Shown here piece by piece: positions 21,591 through 33,611 of a stretch of DNA of 64,000 nt (its first letter is position 1; each line of letters opens with the position of its first letter). Source of the stretch: Tillandsia leiboldiana (lineage: Eukaryota > Streptophyta > Magnoliopsida > Poales > Bromeliaceae); the NCBI GenBank assembly GCA_029204045.2, contig CM055076.1, positions 21,330,269-21,394,268 on the forward strand, in the 5' to 3' direction. A model generated the notes under the pieces. The model saw only the letters and a list, made by a program, of their open reading frames with translations, was not told the origin of the DNA and did no database searches. Position numbers and translations under genes: made by a program.

Positions 21591-24500
21591 TGTGATGATC
21601 CAGGTTTCCATGCACTGTTTTCCCGTGAATCCAAGTGTGAAACACCTAATGATGGTGTTTGATCCACAGTGTGTCAAAGGGACAGCACAGGTGGGTCCGT
21701 GGCAGTGTTTATTGTTAGTTTGGCCTTCGGCGGGGTTTGCCGAATTTTAGAAAAGTTTCTAGGCCAAACGGATGGCGTATTTGGATTCAGCGCGGAAAAA
21801 CGCTTGAAAACGGCTATTTATTTGCCGGATTTGGAGTCCGGATGCCCAAAAACGGACTCCCGGAAGTTTCTAGTGTCTCCTGGTGCATGGGGGAAGGCCG
21901 TGGACCGCCGGATGCCACGTGGCGGGCCCTCATTGGCCGGCCCGCGGCGCCCGGTGCATGGAACGGCTCGGCGGGGTGCACGGACCCGGCGCACCGACAC
22001 GTGGCGCATGGCTACTGGCGGGCTCATGGGACTCGGCGCAGGGGACAACGCCTGCGGCCGGTCAGGCGGCGCCTGCCCCCGCGCCTGACCGCACAGTGCG
22101 TGGGACGCGCGTCGCCTCGCCATTGGCGAGCGACTGCGGGGCTGACCGCGCGGTCGGGACGCGCGTCGGCCGCTGGCGCGCCCCGCACGGCTGTTCGCTG
22201 TGCGGGATGCGCGCCGATCCCCTGTGGGGACGCGCGTCGCGTGCTGGTTGGTTCCGCCCGGTCGGACGGGACGCGTCCGACCCGCTCTGGCGGATCCGGG
22301 CCCAAACGTGGCCCGAATCCAATAACGCGGGTTGTTTTTCTCCTTCTTAATTCTTTTAGGGCATTGGAAGCCCGATTTCTCTCTTCCTGGTTGGAACCAC
22401 TCCGAGCCCCCTCTTAGACATTTCTTCCTCTCCCAATCCTCCATCCACTGTAGTAATCTCAAGAATTTTGAAGGCTCGGATCCCAAGGTTTGCATTTATC
22501 CGGCGCGGCGCGACGATCGTTCTACGGCTACCAGATTCGTCGCATTTCAGTGTTCTAGCTCCCCCGGCTCACCCCGACATCCTGTTTTTACGATTTTTGC
22601 GCCGTCGGATTCTTGACAGGTAGGGCTTCACTTCCTCTTTTATGAGTTTCTCTTGATTCAGAGGTTTTGATGGTGATTCTGTGGCTTCTTTCTGACCCTT
22701 TTCCGTCGCGGAGTTTTGGGACAGCACCATCTCGTTTTGGTGATAACTTCGCGCTCGAGCATCGAAACAGGGCGACTCAAAAGGGGATTTGCATCTACGC
22801 GTCACGAGGAATCTCCTGGAATTTTCGTGGATTTTTGTGGAATTTCCCTGAAGGTGAGGAATCCCTTTTTACAGAATTTTATATCGCTGTTTTGGGATGA
22901 ATGTATTGTTTGAGGTGGTCCTCTTGTCGATTTTCGTTCTCAGCACAGAAAAATCATGGGAAAACGTGCAGGTACTTGTTTCGACCGGATCGTCGCGTAG
23001 ATCGCAGTGTATATTTTCTGGGAATTTTGTGGGCACGTGTCACAGGTAAAAATGGCTGAACAGTAAATCTGAATTTGGGAGACAGATTTTGGGTTAAACT
23101 TGAATTGTAATTTGTGTGTGTTCTTTGGGATCTTTGGCACAGTGTTGCGGGGTTTTTCCGGAGCGAGCGCGGACTTAGCCTTTGAGGACCGGATTTAGCG
23201 CTCGAGGTGGGTACCGTTGTTTACCTCCTACTTATGATGTCCCCACTAGGCCTATTGGAGTGCTTCACTGTTATGTTGCTAAATGAACCGGAATAAGTTA
23301 AAATGGCATCTTGGTTGAGAATTGGACTTATTGCTTGGGCTACATCTTAAAATGGACTAAGTATTAATGAATGGATGATTCTTATATTAATATGTCGTTT
23401 AAACCTCACGGGGGGGGGGGAGTTTTGCTATAAAGGACTATCTTACTCGTACACTTTGGGACCTCTTATGCTTATGTGATAAATGGATATGAGATAACTT
23501 AGCAAATGAAAGTTTAACTAGTGGCATACCTCTCTATTGGGAAGGATAATAATATTTAAACCCTGTTTTTATATAAAGGACTTTGCATGCTTAAATGGAC
23601 ATCTAGTTAGGCCACCTTTTTCTGCTACACTATCATGCTGGAATTGACTTAGGAGAAACCATGCTTTTCTCTTCTTTTATTTATATTCGGGGGATAGTGC
23701 GCTCGGGTTCGAGCAGGGACTGGGATAGTGTAGTCAGACAGTTGTGGGCTTTGGGACAGGCAGGCTGTGAGGGCCGGGCATTGCGGCAACCGCGGATCTT
23801 TGGCGGTTGACCGGACAGTAGTTATTGCATCAGATTGGGATAGAGGATTTGGATTTCTTTTAGTGGATGGGTTTTCCACCGTGATCAGAGTCATGATCCA
23901 GTCCTGCTGATTTGGTACTTGTTACCCAGGCATTATACTCGTGTGGGTCGCTCCCCTCGAGTGCCACTCCGGAGTGTGCGTTTTTACAGGCTTCGAGTCT
24001 TCGAGACTCCCTTTTCCTATCGGTGTTATGCGTAGGCTGGCATACCCGATTTGGCAGGCAGAGCAGGCAGTACCAGTGCTTACTGGTGTATCGATTGGGT
24101 CTAGACAGGCAGGCGTTGACATTCTGATGCATACATATAGCTAATCTATCAGTTAGCTCATTAGAGGCATGTAGTGGTAGCTCTATTCATCATCAGCAGT
24201 TTTAATTACAGCTTACCACCTCTGTTCATCTTTTCTGCCTCTTATAGTCCTAGTGGGCACATTTGTGTTGAGGTCTACCCACTAGGAGGAGGCTACTGTT
24301 TTATAGTAGTTCTCACTCCCCACTGCTTTTCTTCTTCTATTCCCCTTTGTTTTGCAGAGTCGTCTGCGGCTGTTGCAGGACCCTCCACTGCGGACCGAGG
24401 TAAGAGAATCGCGGACTAGATAGCGGTCCACCCAGGCACCAGTTCTATTATTAGATGTACCCCGATACTCTCAGATACTCTACTATTCATTTCTTTTTGG

Positions 24501-24754
24501 GTCTGGCTTCGGCCAGCTGGTTGTATTTGATTAGTGAGCTGGGAGAGACATATGTATTATTGAGAGTTACTTTCTGCACTTTGCTTTTCTGCTTTATCTG
24601 AGATGTATTAGTTACTGTTTAGCTCTGTTTATGCTCTTTTATTATTTCATCCATACTTGAGCAGGTTACCAGCGCTTCGTATACACGGGAAATTCTGTGT
24701 ATACGGCGGATCTGTAGACGGGCCCGGGTTCTGGTTTACACCCGGGGCATGACA
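21591..24754 (+). repeat. Tekay 3' LTR, complete (3164 bp)
   Basis: Starts TGTGATGATCCAGG and ends CACCCGGGGCATGACA. It contains a strongly GC-rich stretch at about 21890-22310, a 10-G run at about 23411, and the end blocks shared with the LTR fragments at 7376-8331 and 10067-10830. The many overlapping ORFs in the GC-rich part run in several frames on both strands and are not genes. Confidence 0.9.
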
Positions 24755-26270
24755 AAGAATCAAATTAGTTTTGCAAAAGGACTTTTAAAAATAGATCAAT
24801 TGCATGAATTTCGAAAATCCTTATTATATGCCCTAAAACCGAAATTTTAGAAATCGAAGCCTAAAAATCCGTTAATCAGGAGAAAACCTAGCATATAATC
24901 AAAACTAAACAACCCAGAGTTCTTATTTCAAAAGAAATTTGATCAAAAACCATCCACAAACAAAATCGATCCAAGAATTTCGTACGTTTGAGGAGGAAAA
25001 GAGAAAAACGGTGAAAAACCGAGATTTTGATCAATAAAACTTACTTGGAACTGAAGAACTTGAGTTAGAAAGCTTCCAAGGAGGATGAAATCTAGAGAGA
25101 AGCGCTCTGGAAACTTTTGAACAAAAGATTGGAGTAAAAGAAATCAAAACCCTTTTGTTCTTTATAAAAACCTAGCCGCTATCCGGATCCTCCCGAGCTT
25201 GCGATCCGGATCGGCTACCCGCAGTGAAAAAACTGCGTTCGGGATCCGGATCGGCAGGTCCAATCCGGATTGTCAGCCCGCAGGAGAAAACCTGCGTTCG
25301 GGATCCGGATCACCTTGCCCGATCCGGATCGGCCCCAACTTTTTCTTTAGAAAAATTTCAGAGAAATTCAAGAAAAACCAAAAAAAGATTGTAAGCACAA
25401 AGGTGTATCAACTTTAAACAAAAAGCATCGTTTCACACAACAAGAATTAGATTATGCCAAATCTATCAGTAATATCCAAAAATGAAACGAAAATTTACAA
25501 GAATTAAATCCCTTAAAGTTGAACACCTTCAATTACATCTAACTTGATCTTATGAGTAATGCCTTTATCAAATAATCAATTCGGTAAAGAAAATGAAATA
25601 CAAAGATCAATAGATGTTTGAAATCCCAAATATGGTAGATAATATTTCTAGACAATCTGTTGAAGAGAGTGGCTCTTTGAGCATCTTTCTTTAAAATCCC
25701 ACCTTATACCAACCTTGAAATTTGACAGAGTCAAGTATTTCAACATGCATTTTACTTAATCAAAAATTTGAACAACCATGCTTGGTATACATGTGGTAGC
25801 TGCACACAATACTCGGACGACCGAGGTGGTAGCTCTTTCCTCCATGTGGTGGTAGTTTTCACACTCCTCATTGGGATGTAACTCTTTCCACATCTTTTGA
25901 GCATTTTACATTATCTTTGACTCCCCCTCAATTGGCTATCAATTATTTAAGATATAAAGTATTCAACCAAAAATTGATCTCGATTTCATACTCGACTAAA
26001 CAGTCAAATAAGATAATGACTATACCAAGAGATCATTGAGAGAGAAATTGACTTTGATCACTTTAGAAGATGATTTAATTAACATAAACGATCATTGCAA
26101 CAAAGAAATATTATGATGGCAAAAGCATAATAAATTTCTAAATGTGTGAACAGATGCAATTAAAGTCAATTAAGATCTATGCTCAATTACTATCCTATGT
26201 ATAAACATAGATATTGAATAGAACAAAACAAATACAAAACCTATTTTAAGCAAAGGTTTCAAAAAGAAGT
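24755..26270 (-). other. SIRE spacer right of Tekay insertion
   Basis: Minus-strand counterpart of 2991-4560: leader intron, internal promoter and pol-downstream spacer of element B. A polypurine-like run in complement (GACTCCCCCTCAATTGG) is at about 25919-25935. No coding sequence. Confidence 0.8.
25161..25340 (-). promoter_or_regulatory. Internal promoter of third ORF, copy B
   Basis: Palindromes of the GATCCGGATC type between about 25180 and 25330 precede (on the minus strand) the TATA box TTTTTATAAAG at about 25161-25171. Same layout as 3933-4101. The Tekay element sits between this promoter and the ORF at 13685-15038, so it cannot drive it now. Confidence 0.5.
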
Positions 26271-29200
26271 TTATTTCAAAGAAAGCATACCAATTGCTTT
26301 TCGCAAATGAATAAAACGTTTTTGATCCAAAGGTTTTGTTAAAAAGTCAGCTAATTGATCTTCAGTTGAAACATATGAAAGTTGAAGAGTATTTGATTCA
26401 ACTAGCTCTCTAAGAAAATGATATCTAAGTTCAATATGTTTTGTTCTAGAGTGCAACACAGGGTTTTTAGAAATGTTAATTGCACTTGTGTTGTCACAAA
26501 GAATTGTTACCGAAGATGCTGAAATGCGGAAGTCACTCAATACGCTTTTCATCCAAATGAGTTGAGTTGAGCAACTTCCAGCTGAAATGTATTCCGCTTC
26601 GGCAGTCGAGAGTGCTATGCAATTCTGCTTTTTACTGTGCCATGCAACAAGGCAATGGCCAAGATAGAAGCATGCACCACTCGTGCTTTTCCGATCATCC
26701 ACTGATCCTGCCCAATCGGCATCTGAGTATCCAACAATGTCCAGACTTGTTCCCATAGGATACCAAATTCCGAAATTAATTGATCCTTTGATGTACCGGA
26801 TGATCCGTTTCACCGCTTTCAGGTGAACCTCCTTTGGTGCTGATTGATATCTCGCGCAAATCCCAACACTAAAGGATATATCCGGGCGACTAGCCGTGAG
26901 GTAAAGTAGACTTCCAATCATACTTCTATACAGTTTCTCGTCTACATTCTCACTATGTGATTCACTTCCAAGTCCCTTGTGGCTAGTTCCCATTGGAGTT
27001 GGAAAATCTTTACAATTTTCTAGATCAAACTTTTTGACCAACTCCAGTGCATACTTGGATTGACTCAAGTGAATACCTTCATCATTTTGTTTAATTTGCA
27101 ATCCAAGAAAATAAGACAGTTCGCCCATCATGGACATCTCAAATTCGCTTTCCATGGTCTCCGCGAATTTAGAAGCATCATTATCTTTTGTTGCACCAAA
27201 TACAATGTCATCGACATAGATTTGTGCTACAATGAAATTATTTTGATAATGCTTCACAAAGAGAGTCCTGTCAGCTCCCCCTCGAGTATAGCCCTTCTCC
27301 AAAAGGTGCTTTGTTAACCTTTCGTACCATGCTCGCGGTGCTTGTTTCAGACCGTAAAGAGCCTTTTCAAACGAAAAACATGGTTAGGTTGTTTATGATC
27401 TACAAAACCTTTCGGTTGAGCTACATAAACTTCCTCATTTAAAAACCCATTTAGAAATGCGCTCTTGACGTCCATTTGAAATAATTTGATTTTAAAATGA
27501 CAAGCAATAGCAAACAATATACGAATGGACTCGAGTCTAGCTACAGGGGCGAAAGTTTCGTCAAAGTCTATACCTTCTACTTGAGAGTAGCCTTGAGCAA
27601 CTAGTCGTGCCTTGTTCCTGATGATAGTACCATCTTCATCTTTCTTGTTCTTGAAGATCCATTTGGTACCTGTCACATTATGTTGCTTTGGAGGCTTCGT
27701 TAATTCCCAGACTTTGTTTCGCTCAAATTGATGGAGCTCTTCCTGCATTGCTTTAATCCAGTAGTCATCCTGAAGAGCTTCATCTATTGTCTTTGGTTCG
27801 ATTAAAGATACGTAGCAAGCAAATCCGCAAACCAACTGCCTTCGAGTTCTAACTCCTTCTTGTGGATCTCCAATGATGTTCGATTCCGGATGATCCTTGG
27901 AGATTCGTAGCGTTTGTTGAAACGGAGTACTCGGAGGTACACGAGATGATTCCTGCACATCAGATAAACTAGAAGAACCATTAGATGCATCATTAATATT
28001 GGAAGTATTATTATGAGAAGATGCACTAGCAGGAGAATCATCATCTAGAGAGATATCGAGGGTAGATTTTTCAGATTCAAAATGAGAAGCTTCATCTACT
28101 TTAACATTTATAGATTCTACGATCGTCTTAGATTCAATGTTAAATACTCGATATGCTCTGCTATTCGTAGAATAACCCAAAAAGATCCCTTCATCACTTC
28201 GAGAGTCGAACTTTCCAAGATTTTCACGGTCACGTAAGATGTAACATCGACTCCCGAAGATACGAAAGTACTTGATATCCGGTTTTCTACTAAACCACAG
28301 CTCATATGGTGTATTCAAGGTTCCTGGGCGCAAATACACTCTGTTAATGACATAGACAGCGGTGTTCACAGCTTCAGCCCAAAAATGTAGCGGTAATTTC
28401 CGGCTATGAAGCATCACACGCGCCATCTCTTGAACAACCCTGTTTTTGCGCTCAACAACACCATTCTGCTGAGGTGTATAGGGTGCCGAGAATTCATGTT
28501 TAATGCCATTTGAAGTACAAAAGTCAATGAATTTTGAATTTATGAATTCTCCACCCCTATCACTTCTAACACGAATGATCTTTTCATTCTTTTCAATCAT
28601 AATACGATGGCAAATCTCATGAAAAGAGTCAAACGTATCAGCTTTCTCTCTCAAAAATGCTACCCAAGAAAACCGAGAGAAATCATCAACCAATAAAAAG
28701 ATGTACCATTTACCTCCCAAAGATGGTTGACGGGTCGGCCCCATTAAGTCCATGTGCAAAAGTTCCAAGGGCCGTTTTGTACCAACGTGGTTCAAGTTCT
28801 TGTGTGCAGTCCTAGACTGTTTTCCCTTTTGGCAACCACCACACACAACGTTTTGTTTAAATAAAAGCTTTGGAATCCCCTTGACCACGTCCTTGTTTGA
28901 AATTCTAGTAAGTTCCTTAAAATTTAAGTGACCTAGCCTTTCATGCCAAAGAGTTTCATTATTCAAAGCGGCTAAGTTACAATTTTCAGAAAATTTATTA
29001 GGAACAACATAACAATTGTTTTCAGATCTAACCCCTTTTAGAAAGAAAGCATGGTCCTTATCAGTTACAACGCATTCAACCGATGAAAAGTTAACTGAAA
29101 AACCATTGTCGCAAAGTTGACTTATGCTTATGAGGTTAGTCTTAAGGCCATCAACAAATAAGACGTTTTTCAAAATCGGGCCATCTGGAATAGCTACCGT

Positions 29201-31387
29201 CCCTTTTCCAACAATTTTGGAAGATCGACCGTCTCCGAAAACAACGTGTCCTCCGGAGATTTTCTCAAGATTTTGAAAACTATTTTTGTCACCGGTCATG
29301 TGACGGGAACACCCGCTATCCAGATACCAAGACGAGCTATCATATGCATGCAAGGAAATATTGGAAACAAGACAAGGGAAAATTTCACCTTTGCGCACCC
29401 AAACCTTTTTGGAATGCGTCTGTAATGGTCGTGAAGTTTTGTGCCTAGGTGAAAGCGTCTTGTTAAAACGATTGTTGCTCCTTGATGAAGTCGTCTTGCG
29501 CGGTGAACTACCAAGTCTCTTTTCATTTGAAAAGTTTTGCTTTGATTTCCGGAAAGGAGCCTTTTTGGTAGTTGATGCAAGAGGTGCTTGAGATGAGCGT
29601 TCGACTCCCGTCTTGCAATATCTTCTTATGTGCCCTGAAACACCACAACGAAAACATACCTTAGATCTTGACGATCCCAAAGAGGATGAAGTAGGTTTGT
29701 TGTCGTTGTTTGTCTTGAATTCCGGTGTCGGAGGAGGAGATACCGACTGAGGCACAAAAACTGTCTCACTCGAACTTGGACTGTTTCCAGTTTGAGTGTA
29801 TCCGAGGCCGAACCTATTTGATTGACCAAGACCAAGAAGTCTATCCAACTTACTCCTTCCTGAAGAGAATCGCTGTAAGTCATTCTTGAGTTGGAAAATG
29901 GTCTTTGTCATTTCCAGGTTATCCTGTCGAGCCTCGTTGTAGAGCTTTGAAAAGTGATTCGCGTTATCCACCAGATTTGTATGTTCCTTTTCAAGTTGCT
30001 CATTGGACTCTTGAAGGGAAGCATTTTCTTTTATCAGGTTTTCCCTTTCCACTTCAAGAGCGTTTGAGAGAGAAGTCGCTCTTTTTGCTTCTTCTTCGAG
30101 ATCATGCAATCTCCCTCTCAAACTCTTGTTTTGCTTAGCCACTTTCTTTGAGTCCCTCAAAAGTCTGTGGTAGGCTAGAGCAAAATCTTCACCTTCCGAA
30201 TCATCCGATTCATTGTCCATTGCATTCTTTTCAACAGTGGAGTTGGACAATGATTCAGACGTACTTGCCATAAAGCACATGAATGGTGAAGATGTGGACG
30301 CATGGAATGCCGTGGAGCTCTTTTCTTCATCACTCGAAGACGACTCATTTGACGTTGAGTTGTCATCCCAAGTGACGACTTGCATCGCCTTCTTCTTTGC
30401 CAGATACTTGTTAGGACACTCCGTTGCAATGTGGCCGTAACCTCGACATTTGAAGCATTGCAGTTGTCCTTCTGAACTTTTCTTATCCTTTGAGAAGTTC
30501 TCCTGCTTTCTTGACTTGTGACTTGGAGTACCCTTGCCTTTGTTCCACTTTCTGAAGGATGGAGATTTGCTTGAATTACCCCTTCGAAAGTTGCGGCGAA
30601 AATTCCTTGTCAAGAGAGCGAGCTGCTTCTCAAATTCCTCCATAGAAAGGTTCTCGTCATCGTCCGAGGAGGATGTATCCGCGTCTTCTTCCTTAGTTGT
30701 TTTCAACGCATAACCTGAAGACTTAGAAGTGGATGCTTTTCCAGAAGAATTGTTAGTATTAAAAGTCATTTCATAAGTTTGTAATGAACCAACTAATTCT
30801 TCTACACGTATTTCGTCCGGGTGTTTAATAGTTTCAATGGCAGTAACCTTTGGGCGAAATCGTTCAGGAAGAGTTCTTAAGATTTTTCTTACAATCTTAA
30901 ATTCTGGAATCTTCTCTCCCAGATTAGCACATGAGTTTACGATGTCTTGCAATCGTGTATAGTAGTCCGTGAAAGATTCATTTTCTGCCATCAAAATAGA
31001 GTCAAACTTGCTCGTAAGCATCTGCAGTTTCTGAATCTTCACGAGGTTAGTTCCCTCATGTGTAACCTGGAGAACATCCCAGATTTCTTTCGCAGTCTCA
31101 CATGCCGAGACGCGAGAGAATTCAGTTTGAGATAAGGCATTAAAAATAGCATTAATTCCCTTGCCATTGTAAGAAGATAACTCAAACTCTTCCTTGGTCC
31201 ATTTCGACCTAGGTTTTAAGGTGTGAACATCAGAGATAAGTACAGTTGGATTAGTCCATCCTGATTCAATTGAATGCCACACCCTTTCGTCGATGGAAGA
31301 TAAAAAGGCTTTCATCCGTACTTTCCAGTACGCATAATTTGTTCCATCAAAGAAAGGGGGTCGATTGATGTTTCCACCTTCAACCAT
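26271..31387 (-). pseudogene. SIRE gag-pol polyprotein, copy B (one frameshift)
   Basis: Long single-frame gag-pol: MVEGGNINRPPFFDG start, UBN2-type gag, two CCHC zinc knuckles, coiled coil, protease, integrase, RT, RNase H, as detailed for the copy at 36716-41833. The frame is open for 1346 codons to 27347, then breaks because a T-run at about 27363 is one base shorter than in the sister copy. The remaining RT and RNase H are open to 26271. No other lesion is obvious, so this copy lost coding capacity recently, or the deletion is a homopolymer sequencing error. Confidence 0.93.
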
Positions 31388-31406
31388 TGTTCACAACCCT
31401 ATTCCC

Positions 31407-31418
31407 GCTCTGATACCA
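31407..31418 (-). other. Primer binding site, initiator tRNA-Met type
   Basis: TGGTATCAGAGC on the minus strand, two bases inside the 5' LTR, complementary to the 3' end of plant initiator methionine tRNA. Confidence 0.93.
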
Positions 31419-31420
31419 CT

Positions 31421-32756
31421 TGTTGGGTCGTATATAATACGGATCTAAATAGGGGAAGAAACACCTAGAGGGGGGTGAATAGGTGTAAACGTATAAACAC
31501 TCAAAAATCGTTGCGATAAAAAACCCAATGCGGAAATGAAAATAACTCGCAAGATTTTTACGTGGAAAACTCCATCACCGGAGTAAAAAACCACGGGACC
31601 GATAACACGGCAGAAATCCACTAGAATTAAAACACGTACAAGGTGATTTACCGTACACACTTACGACTCAACCTTTTCCATACGCTCCTAGAGGATCTTC
31701 TCCGCTCGCTCCAGACGCTTCTCGAATCCACGATCTGCGCCCAACGCCGAATCCACGGCGTCCAACGTCGAATCCACGACGTCCGACCGAATCCACGGTC
31801 TTCACCCAATAGCACCCTTCGAATCCACGAACGTGCCTCGCTCCGAATCCACGAGAGCGAATGAACCTTGAATCCACAAGGACACGCGAATCCACGCGCC
31901 GATTTTGGGGTAATCGTTGTTTTTGGGTGGTGATGATCCGCCGAATACTTAGATCAAAGATAGATCGGAAATACCATCTAAGTATTCATTAGTTTGATTC
32001 AACTCAAGATGTGAGTATGAAAACCTAGAATCAAACTAATCAATATAGATGAAGAAACATAGAGTATTCTCTAATGATTTCCTTTCTTCTCTATATGTGG
32101 ATCTATAGCCGTATAAGATGATATATGAAAATGACGGCTATGTGGATTGACCCTAGAAAGAAAGACATAGGGTCTATTTATAGGTTAGAAACCCTAGGAA
32201 GGAGATAAGAATCAAAAACCTGCCATTTCTGGAATTTTACGGACGGCGATCCGGATCGTGATAACTGAGATCCGGATCGTCATAACGAAACAGCCAATTC
32301 CAGAAAAACGAAGGTTCGGGATCCGGATCATGTGACTACGATCCGGATCGTTCATACAGTTCACCAAACATCAACGTTCGGGATCCGGATTGCGAAGCAA
32401 GATCCGGATCGTTCAAGGTAGATGGTAAACTCAACGTTCGGGATCCGGATCAAGAGACTACGATCCGGATTGCGACGATGTATGAACGAACCACCTTCGG
32501 GATCCGGATCGAACAGCCTGATCCGGATCCTGAACATGTCCCAAGTCCAGTTTTTGATTTTTATGCAATGAAAGATTCTTCCAAGTGTTTCTACACTACA
32601 AGAAGTATTCGGATCACACAAATTCTTTAGTTAAACATACCTGATCCTTTTGAATTCTTCTTTCTTGAGATTGAGTTAAATGATTCAACTTTCTTCACCT
32701 TCAATCTTCAGGACTTGAAACTTTCACGAAACTACGCCAACTCAAATTCCGTAACA
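31421..32756 (-). repeat. SIRE LTR 2 of the array (1336 bp), shared
   Basis: Has a PBS on its left (31407-31418) and a polypurine tract on its right (32757-32768). It therefore serves as 5' LTR for copy B and 3' LTR for copy D. Nearly identical to LTR 3. Contains palindrome array, TATA box (complement CTATTTATAGG at about 32171) and hairpin array. Confidence 0.93.
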
Positions 32757-33611
32757 ATCTCCCCCTTTGGCGGTTTCGTGACAAAACACAGATCCACTAA
32801 AGAAAATTCAAAAAGATATTTTTGTTGCTATCACCATACAACAAAAATTTACAATGGAGATCCAAAATACAATACATGAGTTAAACTCCTAAAACAGACT
32901 CTAGACTTAGACATCTGTACTCTCTGCAAAAAGAAATCATTCTTGACAAAAGAAATCGTTAGATACCTCAAGAATTTTGTATTATTCAAAAACCACAAAC
33001 AGAGATGAAGTTTAAACTCATTTATACTTACCATGACATTTATATTCAGATATGTAAACTGATCATAGTTAAAAAAGCACCAACATATCTTCTTTGCACG
33101 TAAAAACCAAATGTCATGAACATGTTTGTGACAAACTAATATATATATAGATATGTAATTGATCAGAGTTAAGAACCAACATATCTTCTATGCAATCAAA
33201 AACCAAGTGTCACAAACTTGTTAGTGAACATCAACTTGTTAGTTATATTACATGCCCAAATAGTTAGCAAATAGTTAGTCGAGGCATGCATTCATACAGC
33301 TGAAAAACCTCAAGTTGAGAATGGAAGTTGGAGTAATACTTACCTTGATATTCATCCAGTTTTCATATCAAACATTGTTCACTTACCTTGATGTTTCATG
33401 CAGTCAACATTGTTCAAAGTTCTCTCTAACTCTCTCCCCCTTTTTGTCACAAAACAAAGCCAAAATGTAGTTAAGACTACGAAATGTGAGGAGAGTAAAA
33501 AGTTCCAATAAAATGTAAAACCTGAGAACTAAGCTAACGTAAGTATAAAACTAAATCCTAAAATCGTAATCCTGCACAAAAGGAAAGGAAAAGAAAATGA
33601 GTCAAAAGTAA
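32757..33611 (-). other. SIRE 3' spacer of copy D
   Basis: Noncoding. Polypurine tracts in complement lie at 32757-32768 and about 33435-33449 (CTCTCTCCCCCTTTTT). Very similar to 12827-13684. Confidence 0.8.

Larger units (their letters stand above)
16420..24754 (+). mobile_element. Tekay-clade Ty3/gypsy chromovirus, 5' LTR lost in gap
   Basis: The last 19 bp of the 5' LTR (16420-16438, ending GGGCGTGACA) follow the gap. Then come a PBS-like region, gag, pol and a complete 3' LTR. RT-RNase H before integrase, with a chromodomain at the end of the integrase, identifies a chromovirus. The very long LTR (3164 bp) and gag type fit Tekay. It lies inside SIRE element B; the right flank starts AAGAA. 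It is disabled by frameshifts in gag and RT. Confidence 0.9.
11488..32756 (-). mobile_element. SIRE element B (minus), interrupted by Tekay element
   Basis: Read on the minus strand: 5' LTR (31421-32756), PBS, gag-pol (31387-26271), spacer, then the Tekay insertion, third ORF, polypurine tract and 3' LTR (11488-12826). Its 5' LTR is shared as the 3' LTR of the next internal region, so it forms part of a tandem array. A segment beside the gap (15159-16319) repeats 24755-25914, so the join on the left of the Tekay element is doubtful. Confidence 0.8.

Noticed and set aside
21669..22616. Several long overlapping ORFs on both strands
   Set aside because: GC-rich Tekay LTR sequence with few stops in any frame; no domain and no start context.
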